A stretch of DNA of 64,000 bases from Gimesia maris (lineage in GTDB: Bacteria > Planctomycetota > Planctomycetia > Planctomycetales > Planctomycetaceae): assembly GCF_008298035.1 (NCBI RefSeq), contig NZ_CP042910.1, forward strand, positions 7,378,001 to 7,442,000, in the 5' to 3' direction. The position numbers and the translations under genes are program-made. The notes beneath the pieces were generated by a model. The model had not been told where the DNA came from. It ran no database searches and was given only the letters and a program-made list of their open reading frames with translations. Positions 1 through 8,633 of the stretch are shown here, in pieces (the stretch's first letter is position 1; each line of letters starts with the position of its first letter).

Positions 1-870
1 GCAGCAGAATGCCACCCCTGCCAGACCGAATCCGATCAGCACGCCACTGCGACAGGAGTTCCGCCAGTGCACCTGCTTCAGTGTGGCAATCGCGGTTTGC
101 GAATGTGGGTCTGTCACTCTTTCAGAACTTGCTCCCACTGCCAGTACTTTCCATCTTTGATGCAGGATTTCCCAAGCGGGGCTGGGAACCGCAGTGCCGG
201 AACGAATCTGAGCAAAGGCAATAGTTCCCAGGTACCAGGCTCCAACCGAGACAACAAGCATGGTTCCAAATTCACTCAGAGTCACCTGGGTCCAGGGAAC
301 CACAGCTCCGCTAAAGCCATCGGGATAAAACCGGGAAAGAAACCAGAACAGCATCCCGGCGATAAAACTGACCGAGGTACACAAACGCGTCAGACTGGGT
401 GCCTGCAGCAACCAGAAAACAGCATACCCCACCAGTGTGAACGTCACGAGAAACAACAGGGTTCCCACCAACGGCCAGTAATCAGACAGCCAGTTCTGAT
501 CGAAGAACAGCAGGCGGTAGAATCCATTCGTCAGCAGCTGCATCGAGAGAAACAGCGTCACTGCCGTGAACATCATTCCGCTGGCAATCGTACGAGACGG
601 AATAGGCAGCCTGAGAAAATATTTCTGAAAACCTATCGTCATGGCAACAGAGATCCCCAGAAAAGCGAAGCTGGACAGAAGCATATAAAATGCAAAGAGG
701 AAGCCAAATTTGAAGATGTCGATGTGCACACGTCCCTCGAACTCTTCCGCAACCGCGATCACTTTCAAAACCACATACGAATACAGCACAAAGGCCACGA
801 CACAACACAGCGCCTGCGGCCAGGCACGCTTCCAGATCAGTCGAGTTGTCATGACAAATGCAGATGACAT
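1..870 (-). CDS. ABC-2 type permease-like membrane protein (partial, C-terminus outside window)
   Basis: An open frame of 290 codons starts at ATG 870 and reaches base 1 without a stop, so the C-terminus lies outside the window. An AGGTG ribosome site sits about 6 bases upstream of the start, and the stop of the preceding gene is 18 bases away, so it is the last visible gene of a leftward operon. The protein is hydrophobic with at least five likely membrane segments. It is a paralogue of the next gene: both contain the segments FFDQNWLSDYWPL and RSGTAVPSP and a similar arrangement of helices. It probably forms the membrane part of the ABC exporter whose ATPase is encoded at 2630-3535, perhaps as a heterodimer. 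The substrate is unknown. Confidence 0.85.
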   Translation of the reverse strand, partial: MSSAFVMTTRLIWKRAWPQALCCVVAFVLYSYVVLKVIAVAEEFEGRVHIDIFKFGFLFAFYMLLSSFAFLGISVAMTIGFQKYFLRLPIPSRTIASGMMFTAVTLFLSMQLLTNGFYRLLFFDQNWLSDYWPLVGTLLFLVTFTLVGYAVFWLLQAPSLTRLCTSVSFIAGMLFWFLSRFYPDGFSGAVVPWTQVTLSEFGTMLVVSVGAWYLGTIAFAQIRSGTAVPSPAWEILHQRWKVLAVGASSERVTDPHSQTAIATLKQVHWRNSCRSGVLIGFGLAGVAFCC

Positions 871-888
871 TCGTTACACCTAAAACAA

Positions 889-2625
889 TTATCGATGCCG
901 ATTCCACGAAACCGCCAGCGGGATCGTCGCGAAGGGGGTGACCAGCGAAGTCAGTACAACGAAAACCAAAAATCGCATACTATTAATTCCCAATGCACGA
1001 AAGAAGAAATTTGAATTCCAGATTCGGTAAAACACGGAATGATATTCATCGCCTGTAAGTGAGCTGCAGAACCAGACTGCGGTCAGCAAAAACAAAACCG
1101 CCATCAGCACACCGGTTGCCGTAATCAATTTTTTTCGATATGCGACTAAATAAGCGGCAACCGTTCCTCCCAATATCGTAGAGGCTAATGTCATGGTCAA
1201 TCCGTAAAGCAAGCCGGTAATGGCCTCAGATTGAATGCAGGCGCTGATCAGAATTAAAGCAAAACACAATCCGCCAAACAGGGAAAGCACCATTAGATAG
1301 AACCATGTGCGACCCGTCCAGAAAATCGATACCATGGTAGAGGAAACTCCCCATAAAATCATCGCAGAGAGAAAAAGAAAAGGCACGAGATTCTCTGACG
1401 TTGCGCTGACGTAAGCTTCTAAATACAGCATATTCAATGGGGATGCAGTGAAATCGAAATAATGAATAACGATAATATGACTAAGCAGACACCCCAGCAT
1501 CAGACAGGACCAGACAATACAGACCGTCTTGACCAGATTTCGCATCAGAATGCCAGAAAAATCCTGATCTGACAGCGGAACAGCACTCAGATATCGTTTG
1601 AGTTCTATGCGACCGGGACGATGAATCCCGTCGCCCAGCAGAAACCCAATCAGAAGTGACGCAAGTAAAAATAAAGAACTGGTCACCACAGAGATACTTT
1701 GGATATAACTCCAGAAAGCGGCCGTCTGACCTCCTGGCAGATAAGAGAGTTTGAATAACAGAAAACTCAGTAACACTCCTGCCACGCTACAATAAAGCCC
1801 CCCGATGACCACCGCAGGGCGACAGGAGTCGCACCAATGCAATAGTACCAGTGAGCGATGCTGCGAACCGAATTCCACACGACGATTGATGAGCGTTCCC
1901 GATAAAAGTGCATTCCAGCAGTCCCTCAGCCGCGACCATTGCGGGCTGGGTACAGCAGTACCCGATCGGACTTTCTCAAACGCACGTGTTCCCTGATACC
2001 AGGCAACGCTGTTAACAACCAGCAAGGTGAACCAGTCCGCAAGAGTGACATGATTCCAGGGTGCAACCGGTTTTTGAAAACCGTTGGGAAAATAACGTGA
2101 GGCAAACCACCAGCAAAGCGCAGCGACGAAACTGATACAGAAGAGACTGCCGGTTACACTTGGGGCAAACCTGCTCCAGAACAAAAATTGGCCCACCAGA
2201 ACGAGTGTCATTAAAAATAATAATGGCCCCAGTAATGGCCAATAATCGCTGAGCCAGTTTTGATCGAAAAAAAAGAATCGATACAGCCCGTTTGTTACCA
2301 GATTCAGGATCAAAACAAGACCGACCGTTAACAGTATCAATCCACTGAAAATCGCAGTTGAGGAAACCGGCAGCCTCACCACAATATTCTCACATCCCTG
2401 CAGGGCATGGACGCAAATTGCGATAAAAAAGATCCACGACAATCCCAGGAACGCGAAGTGGTATTGAAACGGATCTGTAGAGATACCGTAAGTCCCCAGT
2501 TCTTTGATCGACATCAATCCACGAAATACAAGCGGTACGAGTACAAGCACGCAAACCGCCAGCACCGCCGCCAGCCAGGCACGCTTCGTAAACGTTTTTG
2601 AAACAACAAAGAACTGATGAATCAT
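889..2625 (-). CDS. ABC-2 type permease-like membrane protein
   Basis: This 578-residue protein has about twelve hydrophobic stretches and no soluble domain, as expected for the permease subunit of an ABC transporter. Its ATG (2625) follows the ATPase stop by 4 bases, and its AGGAG ribosome site lies across the end of the ATPase gene, so translation is probably coupled. Residues 105-140 include FFFFDQNWLSDYWPLLGP, which is nearly duplicated in the partial gene downstream, showing a tandem duplication. YtrA-regulated operons of Firmicutes have the same order of repressor, ATPase and membrane proteins. Export of a toxic or cell-wall-active compound is a guess from that analogy; the sequence does not show the substrate. 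Confidence 0.85.
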   Translation of the reverse strand: MIHQFFVVSKTFTKRAWLAAVLAVCVLVLVPLVFRGLMSIKELGTYGISTDPFQYHFAFLGLSWIFFIAICVHALQGCENIVVRLPVSSTAIFSGLILLTVGLVLILNLVTNGLYRFFFFDQNWLSDYWPLLGPLLFLMTLVLVGQFLFWSRFAPSVTGSLFCISFVAALCWWFASRYFPNGFQKPVAPWNHVTLADWFTLLVVNSVAWYQGTRAFEKVRSGTAVPSPQWSRLRDCWNALLSGTLINRRVEFGSQHRSLVLLHWCDSCRPAVVIGGLYCSVAGVLLSFLLFKLSYLPGGQTAAFWSYIQSISVVTSSLFLLASLLIGFLLGDGIHRPGRIELKRYLSAVPLSDQDFSGILMRNLVKTVCIVWSCLMLGCLLSHIIVIHYFDFTASPLNMLYLEAYVSATSENLVPFLFLSAMILWGVSSTMVSIFWTGRTWFYLMVLSLFGGLCFALILISACIQSEAITGLLYGLTMTLASTILGGTVAAYLVAYRKKLITATGVLMAVLFLLTAVWFCSSLTGDEYHSVFYRIWNSNFFFRALGINSMRFLVFVVLTSLVTPFATIPLAVSWNRHR

Positions 2626-2629
2626 CGTT

Positions 2630-3535
2630 TTACTCCTGGGCAGAAGCGCGTTGTGCCGACTTCATTCTGGCCACGAATATTTCTTCCAATGTCGGTGCGG
2701 TCTGATCGAGGATCTCGGCTTCCAGCTGTTCCAGCTCTGTTTCCAGTTCCTGTTTCTGACCGTTACAGACGATCTTCCACTCTCTGCCGGAACCCGACCA
2801 CATCAGTGCGCCGGTGAGTTGCGGGAAAAAGGGCTGTGGCTCCAGGAAGCGGATTGTCAACTGGTAATGCGAGACGAGCACTTCATCCAGTGGGCTTGTG
2901 AGTAACAGTTTGCCCTGATCGAGAATCGCGATGCGATCGGAGACGCGCTGCACTTCGTCCAGCAGATGCGAGGAAAACAGCACCGTTCGACCTTCATCGA
3001 CGACCGTGCGAATGATGGCGTCCAGAATGTCTTTGCGGACCACCGGATCCAGCCCGGACGAGGGTTCGTCCAGCACCAATAGCGGCGGTCGATGCGCCAG
3101 GGCGACAAGCAGGCCGGCCCGTGCCAGTTGGCCGCGTGACAACGTGGGCACTTTCTGATTCAGCGACAGCTCAAACATCATCCGCAGTTCTTCGGCGTAA
3201 ACCGGATCCCACTTGGGATAGAAGGCCCGCGTGAATTCAATCAGTTCGCGTACCGTCATCCACGCAGGCAGATCGCGGTTTTCCGAGAGATGTCCGATCC
3301 TTCCCAGTACGCCAGGCGGGTCGGCCACCGGGTCCAGACCAAATACGCGTACGCTCCCCTGCTGTGGCTTCAGGAACCCCAGCACATGTTTCAACAGCGT
3401 GGTTTTGCCGGCCCCGTTTTCGCCGACCAGTCCGAACACACAGCCTTCAGGCACAGACAGACTGACGTCGGACAGCGCCTGTTTCTTGCCGAAGTGACGA
3501 CTTAGATTGTTGACTTCAATGACATGTTCGCTCAT
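2630..3535 (-). CDS. ABC transporter ATP-binding protein (YtrB/CcmA type)
   Basis: This 301-residue ATPase would energise the two membrane proteins encoded downstream. Walker A is GENGAGKTT at residues 38-46. The ABC signature is LSRGQ (132-136), an Arg in place of the second Gly of LSGGQ. Walker B with the catalytic Glu is LLVLDEP (152-158), followed by the D-loop SGLDP and a switch His in SSHLLDE near residue 190. A C-terminal tail of about 80 residues follows the nucleotide-binding fold and is rich in Glu and Leu. The start codon overlaps the stop of the GntR gene by four bases (ATGA), so the two are translationally coupled. The arrangement matches drug or antibiotic exporters of the YtrB/BcrA type; the specific substrate is not predictable. 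Confidence 0.93.
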   Translation of the reverse strand: MSEHVIEVNNLSRHFGKKQALSDVSLSVPEGCVFGLVGENGAGKTTLLKHVLGFLKPQQGSVRVFGLDPVADPPGVLGRIGHLSENRDLPAWMTVRELIEFTRAFYPKWDPVYAEELRMMFELSLNQKVPTLSRGQLARAGLLVALAHRPPLLVLDEPSSGLDPVVRKDILDAIIRTVVDEGRTVLFSSHLLDEVQRVSDRIAILDQGKLLLTSPLDEVLVSHYQLTIRFLEPQPFFPQLTGALMWSGSGREWKIVCNGQKQELETELEQLEAEILDQTAPTLEEIFVARMKSAQRASAQE

Positions 3536-3930
3536 TTTTCGACCTCTTGATGTGAATCAAATTTCTGGCTCCGCTGACGGAGTAATTTCAACAGGGTCTC
3601 TTCATCTACGCCCAGTTGACGCGATTCGGTCAGCAGGGCATCCATGCGTTCGTTGAGGATGCGGCGTTTTTCTTTATTGGACAGGGGGGAAACGCCGTTA
3701 GATATGAAAACGCCGGCACCGCGTTTCGAGATCACGACCCCTTCGGCTTCCAGCTCGCGATAGGCTCGCGCGACGGTATTGGGGGTGATCGTCAGCTGCT
3801 GTGCCAGCCCGCGGACGGACGGCAACTGCTCATGGGCCTCGAGACGACCGGAGGCCACCAGAAACTTGACCTGGTTCACAACCTGCTGGTAATAAGGCGT
3901 GCCATCCGCTTCTGATAATTGAATCTGCAT
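3532..3930 (-). CDS. GntR-family transcriptional regulator, YtrA subfamily
   Basis: The 132-residue protein starts at ATG 3930, chosen because GAGGT lies 8 bases upstream; the frame stays open further 5' to 3972 but without a ribosome site. Residues 10-80 form the GntR winged helix-turn-helix (LPSVRGLAQQLTITPNTVAR, then RELEAEG and KRGAGVFI). Only about 50 residues follow, too short for a ligand domain, which is the hallmark of the YtrA subfamily. Those regulators repress the ABC operon they head. A palindrome at 3952-3971 overlaps the predicted promoter and is the obvious operator. The inducer is unknown but may be the substrate of the encoded transporter. Confidence 0.92.
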   Translation of the reverse strand: MQIQLSEADGTPYYQQVVNQVKFLVASGRLEAHEQLPSVRGLAQQLTITPNTVARAYRELEAEGVVISKRGAGVFISNGVSPLSNKEKRRILNERMDALLTESRQLGVDEETLLKLLRQRSQKFDSHQEVEK

Positions 3931-3951
3931 TGGGAAAACCTCACTTAGAAC

Positions 3952-3989
3952 TGTATCAACACAGTAATACAATTATCAGACACTGTCAA
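3952..3989 (-). promoter_or_regulatory. Predicted promoter and GntR operator of the ABC operon
   Basis: Read on the minus strand, a perfect -35 TTGACA (3989-3984) is followed after 17 bases by a weak -10 TACTGT (3966-3961). An inverted repeat TGTAT-N10-ATACA (3952-3956 and 3967-3971) covers the -10. Its position, just upstream of a YtrA-type gntR gene, fits steric autorepression. The assignment rests on base patterns only. Confidence 0.5.
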
Positions 3990-4147
3990 ACAAATTATTT
4001 GTTTATTCTCTGCGTTGTTTTTTTACAAAATAAATTTATTCCGCAAATTTGAGCCTCTGCAAATCAATGCTTGCGGAATCGCTCTGCGGGCTGCAGAATG
4101 AAAACAGAGTCTCTTCTGATCGTTCTGAATTCTCACTCTGAAAGCCT

Positions 4148-5623
4148 GTGCTCATGATTTTTACTGGCAGACGTCGCTCTCCGCGGGTAGTTGTGTTACT
4201 CCTGATCTTCTGCTCTGCTCTCGGTTTAGAAGCTGAGGCAGTCGAAAAACCGAACGTGCTGTTTATCGGCACGGATGACCTGCGCTGCGATCTGGCCTGC
4301 TACGGTCACCCGCTGGTGAAGACGCCGAACCTTGACAAGCTGGCGACCCGGGGCGTTCTGTTCAAACGGGCTTATTGCCAGCAGGCACTGTGTAATCCTT
4401 CGCGGGCCTCCCTGATGACGGGCCGTCGGCCGGACACACTCGAGATTTGGGATCTGCCAACACACTTTCGCGAAGCTGACCCGAATATTGTCACACTGCC
4501 TCAACTGTTCAAGCAGCAGGGTTACTTCACCCAGAACATCGGCAAGATTTTTCATAACTGGCGGCAGAAGATCCAAGGGGACCCGGCTTCGTGGAGTGTA
4601 CCTGCCGTCATGCATTTTGCGCGACACGATGATGATCAGCCAATGCTAAACGATAACCGGGAACTGCCGGTGAACCTGGCGAAAGCGCCGCGATCCGAAA
4701 GCCGCGACGTACCTGATTCCGCTTACTTTGATGGACGCATCGGCGATCTCGCCGTCAAAGCGTTGCAGGACCTCAAACAGAAACAGCAACCGTTCTTTTT
4801 AGCCGTTGGCTTCTGGAAACCGCATCTGCCGTTCAATCCGCCTAAGAAATACTGGGACCTGTATGACGACAGTCCGATTACGGTTCCCGATAATCCTCAG
4901 CCTCCGAAAAACGTACCGGATGTTGCGCTGCATGACAGTCGGGAAATTTTGAGAGCCGTGAAGGGCAAACTGACCGATGCGCAGATCATTGAACTGCGGA
5001 CCGGTTACCTGGCGGGCATCAGTTACCTGGATGCGCAGCTTGGTAAAGTACTGGCGGAACTGGATCGCCTGGGACTGCGCGAGAAAACCATTATTGTGTT
5101 CTGGTCGGACCATGGTTTCCATCTGGGCGAACATGGTCTGTGGTGCAAAACGTCCAACTTCGAAAACGATGCACGCGTGCCTTTGATGATTTCGGTGCCA
5201 CATATGAAGACGGCGGGAAAGACATCAGACGCACTGGTCGAACTGCTCGACATGTATCCGACGCTGGTCGAGTTATGTGGACTCGACTCCCCCGGAAAAC
5301 TGGAGGGCACAAGTCTGGTCCCGGTATTGAAAGATCCGACGCAGTCAGTCAAACCAGCCGCCTTTACGCAGCATCCGCGGCCCGCGTATTACAGAAAACA
5401 ACCTGAAAACATGGGCGTCTCTGTCCGCACGCCCCGCTATCGCTACACCGAATGGCGGAATTTCAAAACGGGTAAAGTCATCGCACGCGAACTGTACGAT
5501 CACACCAGCGATCCGGAAGAGAATACGAACATCATCAACGAGCCTACCGATCGAGCCGATTTTCAGGCAGCGGTCAAACTGCTGGAAGCACAGTTTCCAC
5601 GCAAAAAGCATAAGCTGCAATAA
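4148..5623 (+). CDS. Secreted sulfatase, iduronate-2-sulfatase-like
   Basis: This protein of up to 491 residues hydrolyses sulfate esters, probably on polysaccharides outside the cytoplasm. A signal peptide covers about residues 10-31. The formylglycine signature [11 protein letters not shown] (Cys82) carries the Cys that a maturation enzyme must oxidise. Metal ligands include the Asp pair at TDD (42-44) and the SDHG motif near residue 320, followed by LGEHGLWCK. The spacing and the phrase [12 protein letters not shown] resemble iduronate-2-sulfatase. The frame begins at GTG 4148, with an in-frame ATG at 4154; neither has a strong ribosome site. No sulfatase-maturating enzyme is present in the window. 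Exact substrate cannot be read from sequence. Confidence 0.92.
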   Translation: MLMIFTGRRRSPRVVVLLLIFCSALGLEAEAVEKPNVLFIGTDDLRCDLACYGHPLVKTPNLDKLATRGVLFKRAYCQQALCNPSRASLMTGRRPDTLEIWDLPTHFREADPNIVTLPQLFKQQGYFTQNIGKIFHNWRQKIQGDPASWSVPAVMHFARHDDDQPMLNDNRELPVNLAKAPRSESRDVPDSAYFDGRIGDLAVKALQDLKQKQQPFFLAVGFWKPHLPFNPPKKYWDLYDDSPITVPDNPQPPKNVPDVALHDSREILRAVKGKLTDAQIIELRTGYLAGISYLDAQLGKVLAELDRLGLREKTIIVFWSDHGFHLGEHGLWCKTSNFENDARVPLMISVPHMKTAGKTSDALVELLDMYPTLVELCGLDSPGKLEGTSLVPVLKDPTQSVKPAAFTQHPRPAYYRKQPENMGVSVRTPRYRYTEWRNFKTGKVIARELYDHTSDPEENTNIINEPTDRADFQAAVKLLEAQFPRKKHKLQ

Positions 5624-5764
5624 GAAAATAATCCACGTCGAACTTGTCAGAATCGAACCAGCATAGACTGCTACTTTACGAACAGTTAGAGTGAGTGTCA
5701 GCAATTCGCCCCTCCTGACCTGTTCTTCGGAAATTGTTCTTCAGAATTATGGGAAGCGATTTAG

Positions 5765-6622
5765 ATGACCGAGATAGAACCAACCACTGAGACAACGGCC
5801 GCGACACCAGAAACCAGACACATGCTTGCCCCCCTGGTTCACTCGCTACCGGTTGCAAGTGTCGTGTATGTGTTTCTGATCCTGGGATTCGTTCTGTCAA
5901 CAATTTTGTTTCTGGTTCAGCTTCGTTACGAAGTCGAACCGGGAATTCTCTTGATCGATTCCCGTAGCGGTCGCCTGGTCGTCTTTGCCCATTTAGCGCG
6001 GGCCTGTGCCTTTCTGCTATTATCACTCGCTCTGCACAAATACACTGACAGTCTGCTGCGTATCCGACGTAATACACCGGACGCTCTGGAGCGTTTCTTC
6101 AAAGCATCGCGATTCCTCTGGAACGTGCTCTTAATTAGTGCGCTGCTGGTGGTCGGATTCGGCATCTGGTCTTACGATGTGAGCAGAGACCCGTCCGCCG
6201 ATTTTGCAGTGGGGTCAGAAAAATATCTCAGCAATCCAGAACCAGACGTTCAAGTAGAATTTTACCTGGCGGAAACCAGTCCCGGGGAGGGATTAGAAGA
6301 ACACGTCATTCCTGCAACGGGGGATTCCATCTGGCTACCACAGGAACCAGTATTATCCAACGAACACTTTCTGGAAGCTCAGATCAATCTGGACCAATAC
6401 CAAAATCCCACCATAAATGTGAAATTGAATCAAGAAGGCGCGGCGTTGATCTCGAAGGCAAGCCAGAAACATCGCTCGAAGCCTCTGGCAATTCTGGTCG
6501 ATGGAAAAATTATCATGGCCCCGACCATACATGATGCCGTTGGGAGTGAGTTCACTATCTCTGGATCCATATCTCTCGAAGAAGCAGAACGGATCGCACG
6601 CTCTCTCTCCCGCAAGCAATAA
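5765..6622 (+). CDS. Membrane protein with a C-terminal SecD/SecF-type head (P1) domain
   Basis: The 285-residue protein has a polar N-terminus, three likely membrane helices (about 32-52, 72-92 and 114-136) and a C-terminal soluble domain. Residues 200-282 resemble the head part of the SecD periplasmic domain: VKLNQEGAALI is followed by ILVDGKIIMAPTI and ISGSISLEEAERIA, where SecD proteins have a DGxVxSAPxI strand and an IxGxFxxEEA strand and helix. The RND-type helices of SecD/SecF are absent, so it is not a translocase subunit. It may sense or bind a secreted chain or another ligand at the membrane; this is inference. GGAAG about 10 bases upstream supports ATG 5765. It converges on the next gene with a 10-base gap. 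Confidence 0.75.
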   Translation: MTEIEPTTETTAATPETRHMLAPLVHSLPVASVVYVFLILGFVLSTILFLVQLRYEVEPGILLIDSRSGRLVVFAHLARACAFLLLSLALHKYTDSLLRIRRNTPDALERFFKASRFLWNVLLISALLVVGFGIWSYDVSRDPSADFAVGSEKYLSNPEPDVQVEFYLAETSPGEGLEEHVIPATGDSIWLPQEPVLSNEHFLEAQINLDQYQNPTINVKLNQEGAALISKASQKHRSKPLAILVDGKIIMAPTIHDAVGSEFTISGSISLEEAERIARSLSRKQ

Positions 6623-6632
6623 TCCCCCCGCA

Positions 6633-8009
6633 TCAGCCCAGCTCAACAATTGGTTTTCCACTGGGAAGAATCGGCATGGGACGGCCGCTGTGGTCGAGAA
6701 ATTCGTGGGCCTGGTCGATGCCCAGGAAACGATAGACGGTGGAAAGCAGATCGTTGGGATCGAGTTTATTGTCTTTCGCATAAGCACCATTGGCCGTGGT
6801 GGAACCAATGACCTGCCCCATCTGCATGCCGCCACCGGAGACCAGGACCGACATGGCACCGGGCCAGTGATCGCGTCCGGGCTGCATGACTTTGGAACGG
6901 GTCCCCTTCTGTGGATTGATGCGGGGCGTGCGACCGAATTCGCCGGAGACAATGACCATCACTTTTTCATCCAGGCCACGCTCGTAGATATCTTCAATCA
7001 GCGCAGACACGGCACGGTCGAAGACAGGCAGGCGTCCCCGCAGGTCATCATAGAGGTGTCCATTCACAGCGTGGATGTCCCAGTTACCCGCACAGCCTGT
7101 GATACCCGGATTTTGCATCTGCATCGTGACGAAACTGCTGCCGGCTTCGACCAGACGGCGGGCCAGCAGGGCGCGCTGTCCCCATTTGTGGCGGCCATAT
7201 TTATCGCGGGTTGCTTCGCTTTCCTGAGTGATATCAAACGCATCGCGGGATTTATCACTGGTTAACATATCCAAAGCGCGGCTGTTAAATTTGTCGATGG
7301 ACTGCAGCGAACCGTTCTGATCCAGATCGCGGCGCATGTTGTCGAAAGAAGCCAACAATGTGACGCGGTCATCCAGGCGATCTTTCAATTTATCGTCCAG
7401 GGTAATATTGGGGACACGATAGTTTTTCGCATTCGGGTCAGAGCCGACAACGAAAGGAAGCGCGGACTCGCCCAGGTAAGCACTGCCGCCGCCGTACACG
7501 TTGGGTTGGTTTCCGATATAATTCGGGATGCCGATATTCACATGATCGCGCATTCTGGAAACGATGGGGCCGATCGTGGGAAACTGTGAGGTACGTTCCA
7601 GTGGTCTTAAGGGATCGCGACCGGACAGAAAGCGACCAGCACCGCCGGCATGATTGGCGAAGCCATGTGAAATGGAACGGATCAACGTGAAGCGATCTGC
7701 CACCTTCGCATGCAGGGGAAGATACTCGCAGAGATCCATGCCCGGCACATTCGTATGAATCGGATTGAATTCACCCCGATATTCCACCGGCGCTTCGGGT
7801 TTCATATCATACGTTTCCATATGACTGGGACCGCCCTGCAGCCAGATCAGAATTACCGAGGTATCCGGAGTGGATCCTGAATTTGAAGCAGCTTCGGCTC
7901 TGAGCCGCAACAGATCCGCCAGACCCAGACCACCCAGAGTCAGAAATCCAGACTGGAGAAACGATCGTCGGGAAAGCGTCGCCTGCATCAGATTTGCTGG
8001 ATCATTCAT
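6633..8009 (-). CDS. DUF1501 family protein, Tat-exported
   Basis: This 458-residue protein belongs to DUF1501, a family abundant in Planctomycetota and related to sulfatase/alkaline-phosphatase folds. ATG 8009 was chosen because GAGGTG lies 6 bases upstream; the open frame continues 32 codons further without one. The N-terminus has a twin-arginine signal (SRRSFLQSGF, Arg14-Arg15) and a hydrophobic stretch, so it should be exported folded. Typical family segments are VILIWLQGGPSHMETYDMKP, the region around SGRDPL, and SGEFGRTPRIN near the C-terminus, with DHWP after it. In many planctomycete genomes such genes follow DUF1549/DUF1553 cytochrome-like genes, but no such partner is seen here. Biochemical function is not established. 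Confidence 0.9.
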   Translation of the reverse strand: MNDPANLMQATLSRRSFLQSGFLTLGGLGLADLLRLRAEAASNSGSTPDTSVILIWLQGGPSHMETYDMKPEAPVEYRGEFNPIHTNVPGMDLCEYLPLHAKVADRFTLIRSISHGFANHAGGAGRFLSGRDPLRPLERTSQFPTIGPIVSRMRDHVNIGIPNYIGNQPNVYGGGSAYLGESALPFVVGSDPNAKNYRVPNITLDDKLKDRLDDRVTLLASFDNMRRDLDQNGSLQSIDKFNSRALDMLTSDKSRDAFDITQESEATRDKYGRHKWGQRALLARRLVEAGSSFVTMQMQNPGITGCAGNWDIHAVNGHLYDDLRGRLPVFDRAVSALIEDIYERGLDEKVMVIVSGEFGRTPRINPQKGTRSKVMQPGRDHWPGAMSVLVSGGGMQMGQVIGSTTANGAYAKDNKLDPNDLLSTVYRFLGIDQAHEFLDHSGRPMPILPSGKPIVELG

Positions 8010-8633
8010 GTTCAACACCTCAGCTCGCTGATATCGGGAAGGAAGTTCAGGTGGGATCTGAGCAGACGCATGTCGCCGCTCTCTATTACTGGTCGGCTGT
8101 GTCAAATGACGAATTCACTTCAACATTCGCTTATATATCATATCAAATCAAATCCCACTCACAAACCTTTCCTGCGAAATCGGGTTCCCCTCTTGAATCC
8201 AGCAACAATAAATCTTCACAAACCACTAATATCAATACACTTAAATTTATTTTAGTTATCTCATCGCGCAGATGATTTGTCTGTCGTGGACGCAATTGCT
8301 GGATTGAACGCGTTAACCTGCACAATCGAAACAGTCTTTGTAACCTGTTTGCTGAGGCGGTTTAAGAGGCGTGTCTCTCGACGAATATTGGATTCTGGGC
8401 AGGAAATGACTCGTTATTGTCCCTGAGAGAAGATAGAATTGACCGCCAATCAAGTGATTGAAAACCAGAACGAACATTTGGCGTACGCGGTGCGTCTACG
8501 TATCTGTCTGTTGTGGTAACAGCGAAACAGCGATCTGCCAGAAGCCGGATTCGAACCGGTGACAGTGAAATCTGGTCGATCCCGTCATTTAATTTGAGAC
8601 AATTAGAGATTATCGAAACAGAAGGGTGAAACA
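8010..8633. other. Intergenic region between divergent DUF1501 and ilvB genes
   Basis: This 624-base region has no convincing gene. It should hold the promoters of both flanking genes. An AT-rich stretch near 8130-8160 contains a plausible leftward promoter. A short stretch at about 8536-8568 resembles the T-arm and 3' end of a tRNA on the minus strand but lacks a matching 5' half. No T-box or leader-peptide attenuator was recognised ahead of ilvB. Confidence 0.6.
8137..8164 (-). promoter_or_regulatory. Predicted sigma70-like promoter of the DUF1501 gene
   Basis: On the minus strand, TTGTGA (8164-8159) is followed after 16 bases by TATGAT (8142-8137). This matches the -35 at 4 of 6 and the -10 at 5 of 6 positions. 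It would leave a leader of roughly 125 bases before ATG 8009. Confidence 0.35.

Noticed and set aside
67-867. 266-codon open frame on the plus strand
   Set aside because: It lies opposite the partial permease gene, whose minus-strand frame has a clear membrane-protein pattern and homology with its neighbour. The plus-strand translation has no family features.
8536-8568. tRNA-like T-arm and 3' end on the minus strand (CCGGTTCGAATCCGG)
   Set aside because: Only a T-arm with a mismatched fifth pair and an acceptor-like tail are present. No 5' acceptor half or D-arm is found upstream on that strand, so it is not a tRNA gene. It could be a decayed remnant or chance.
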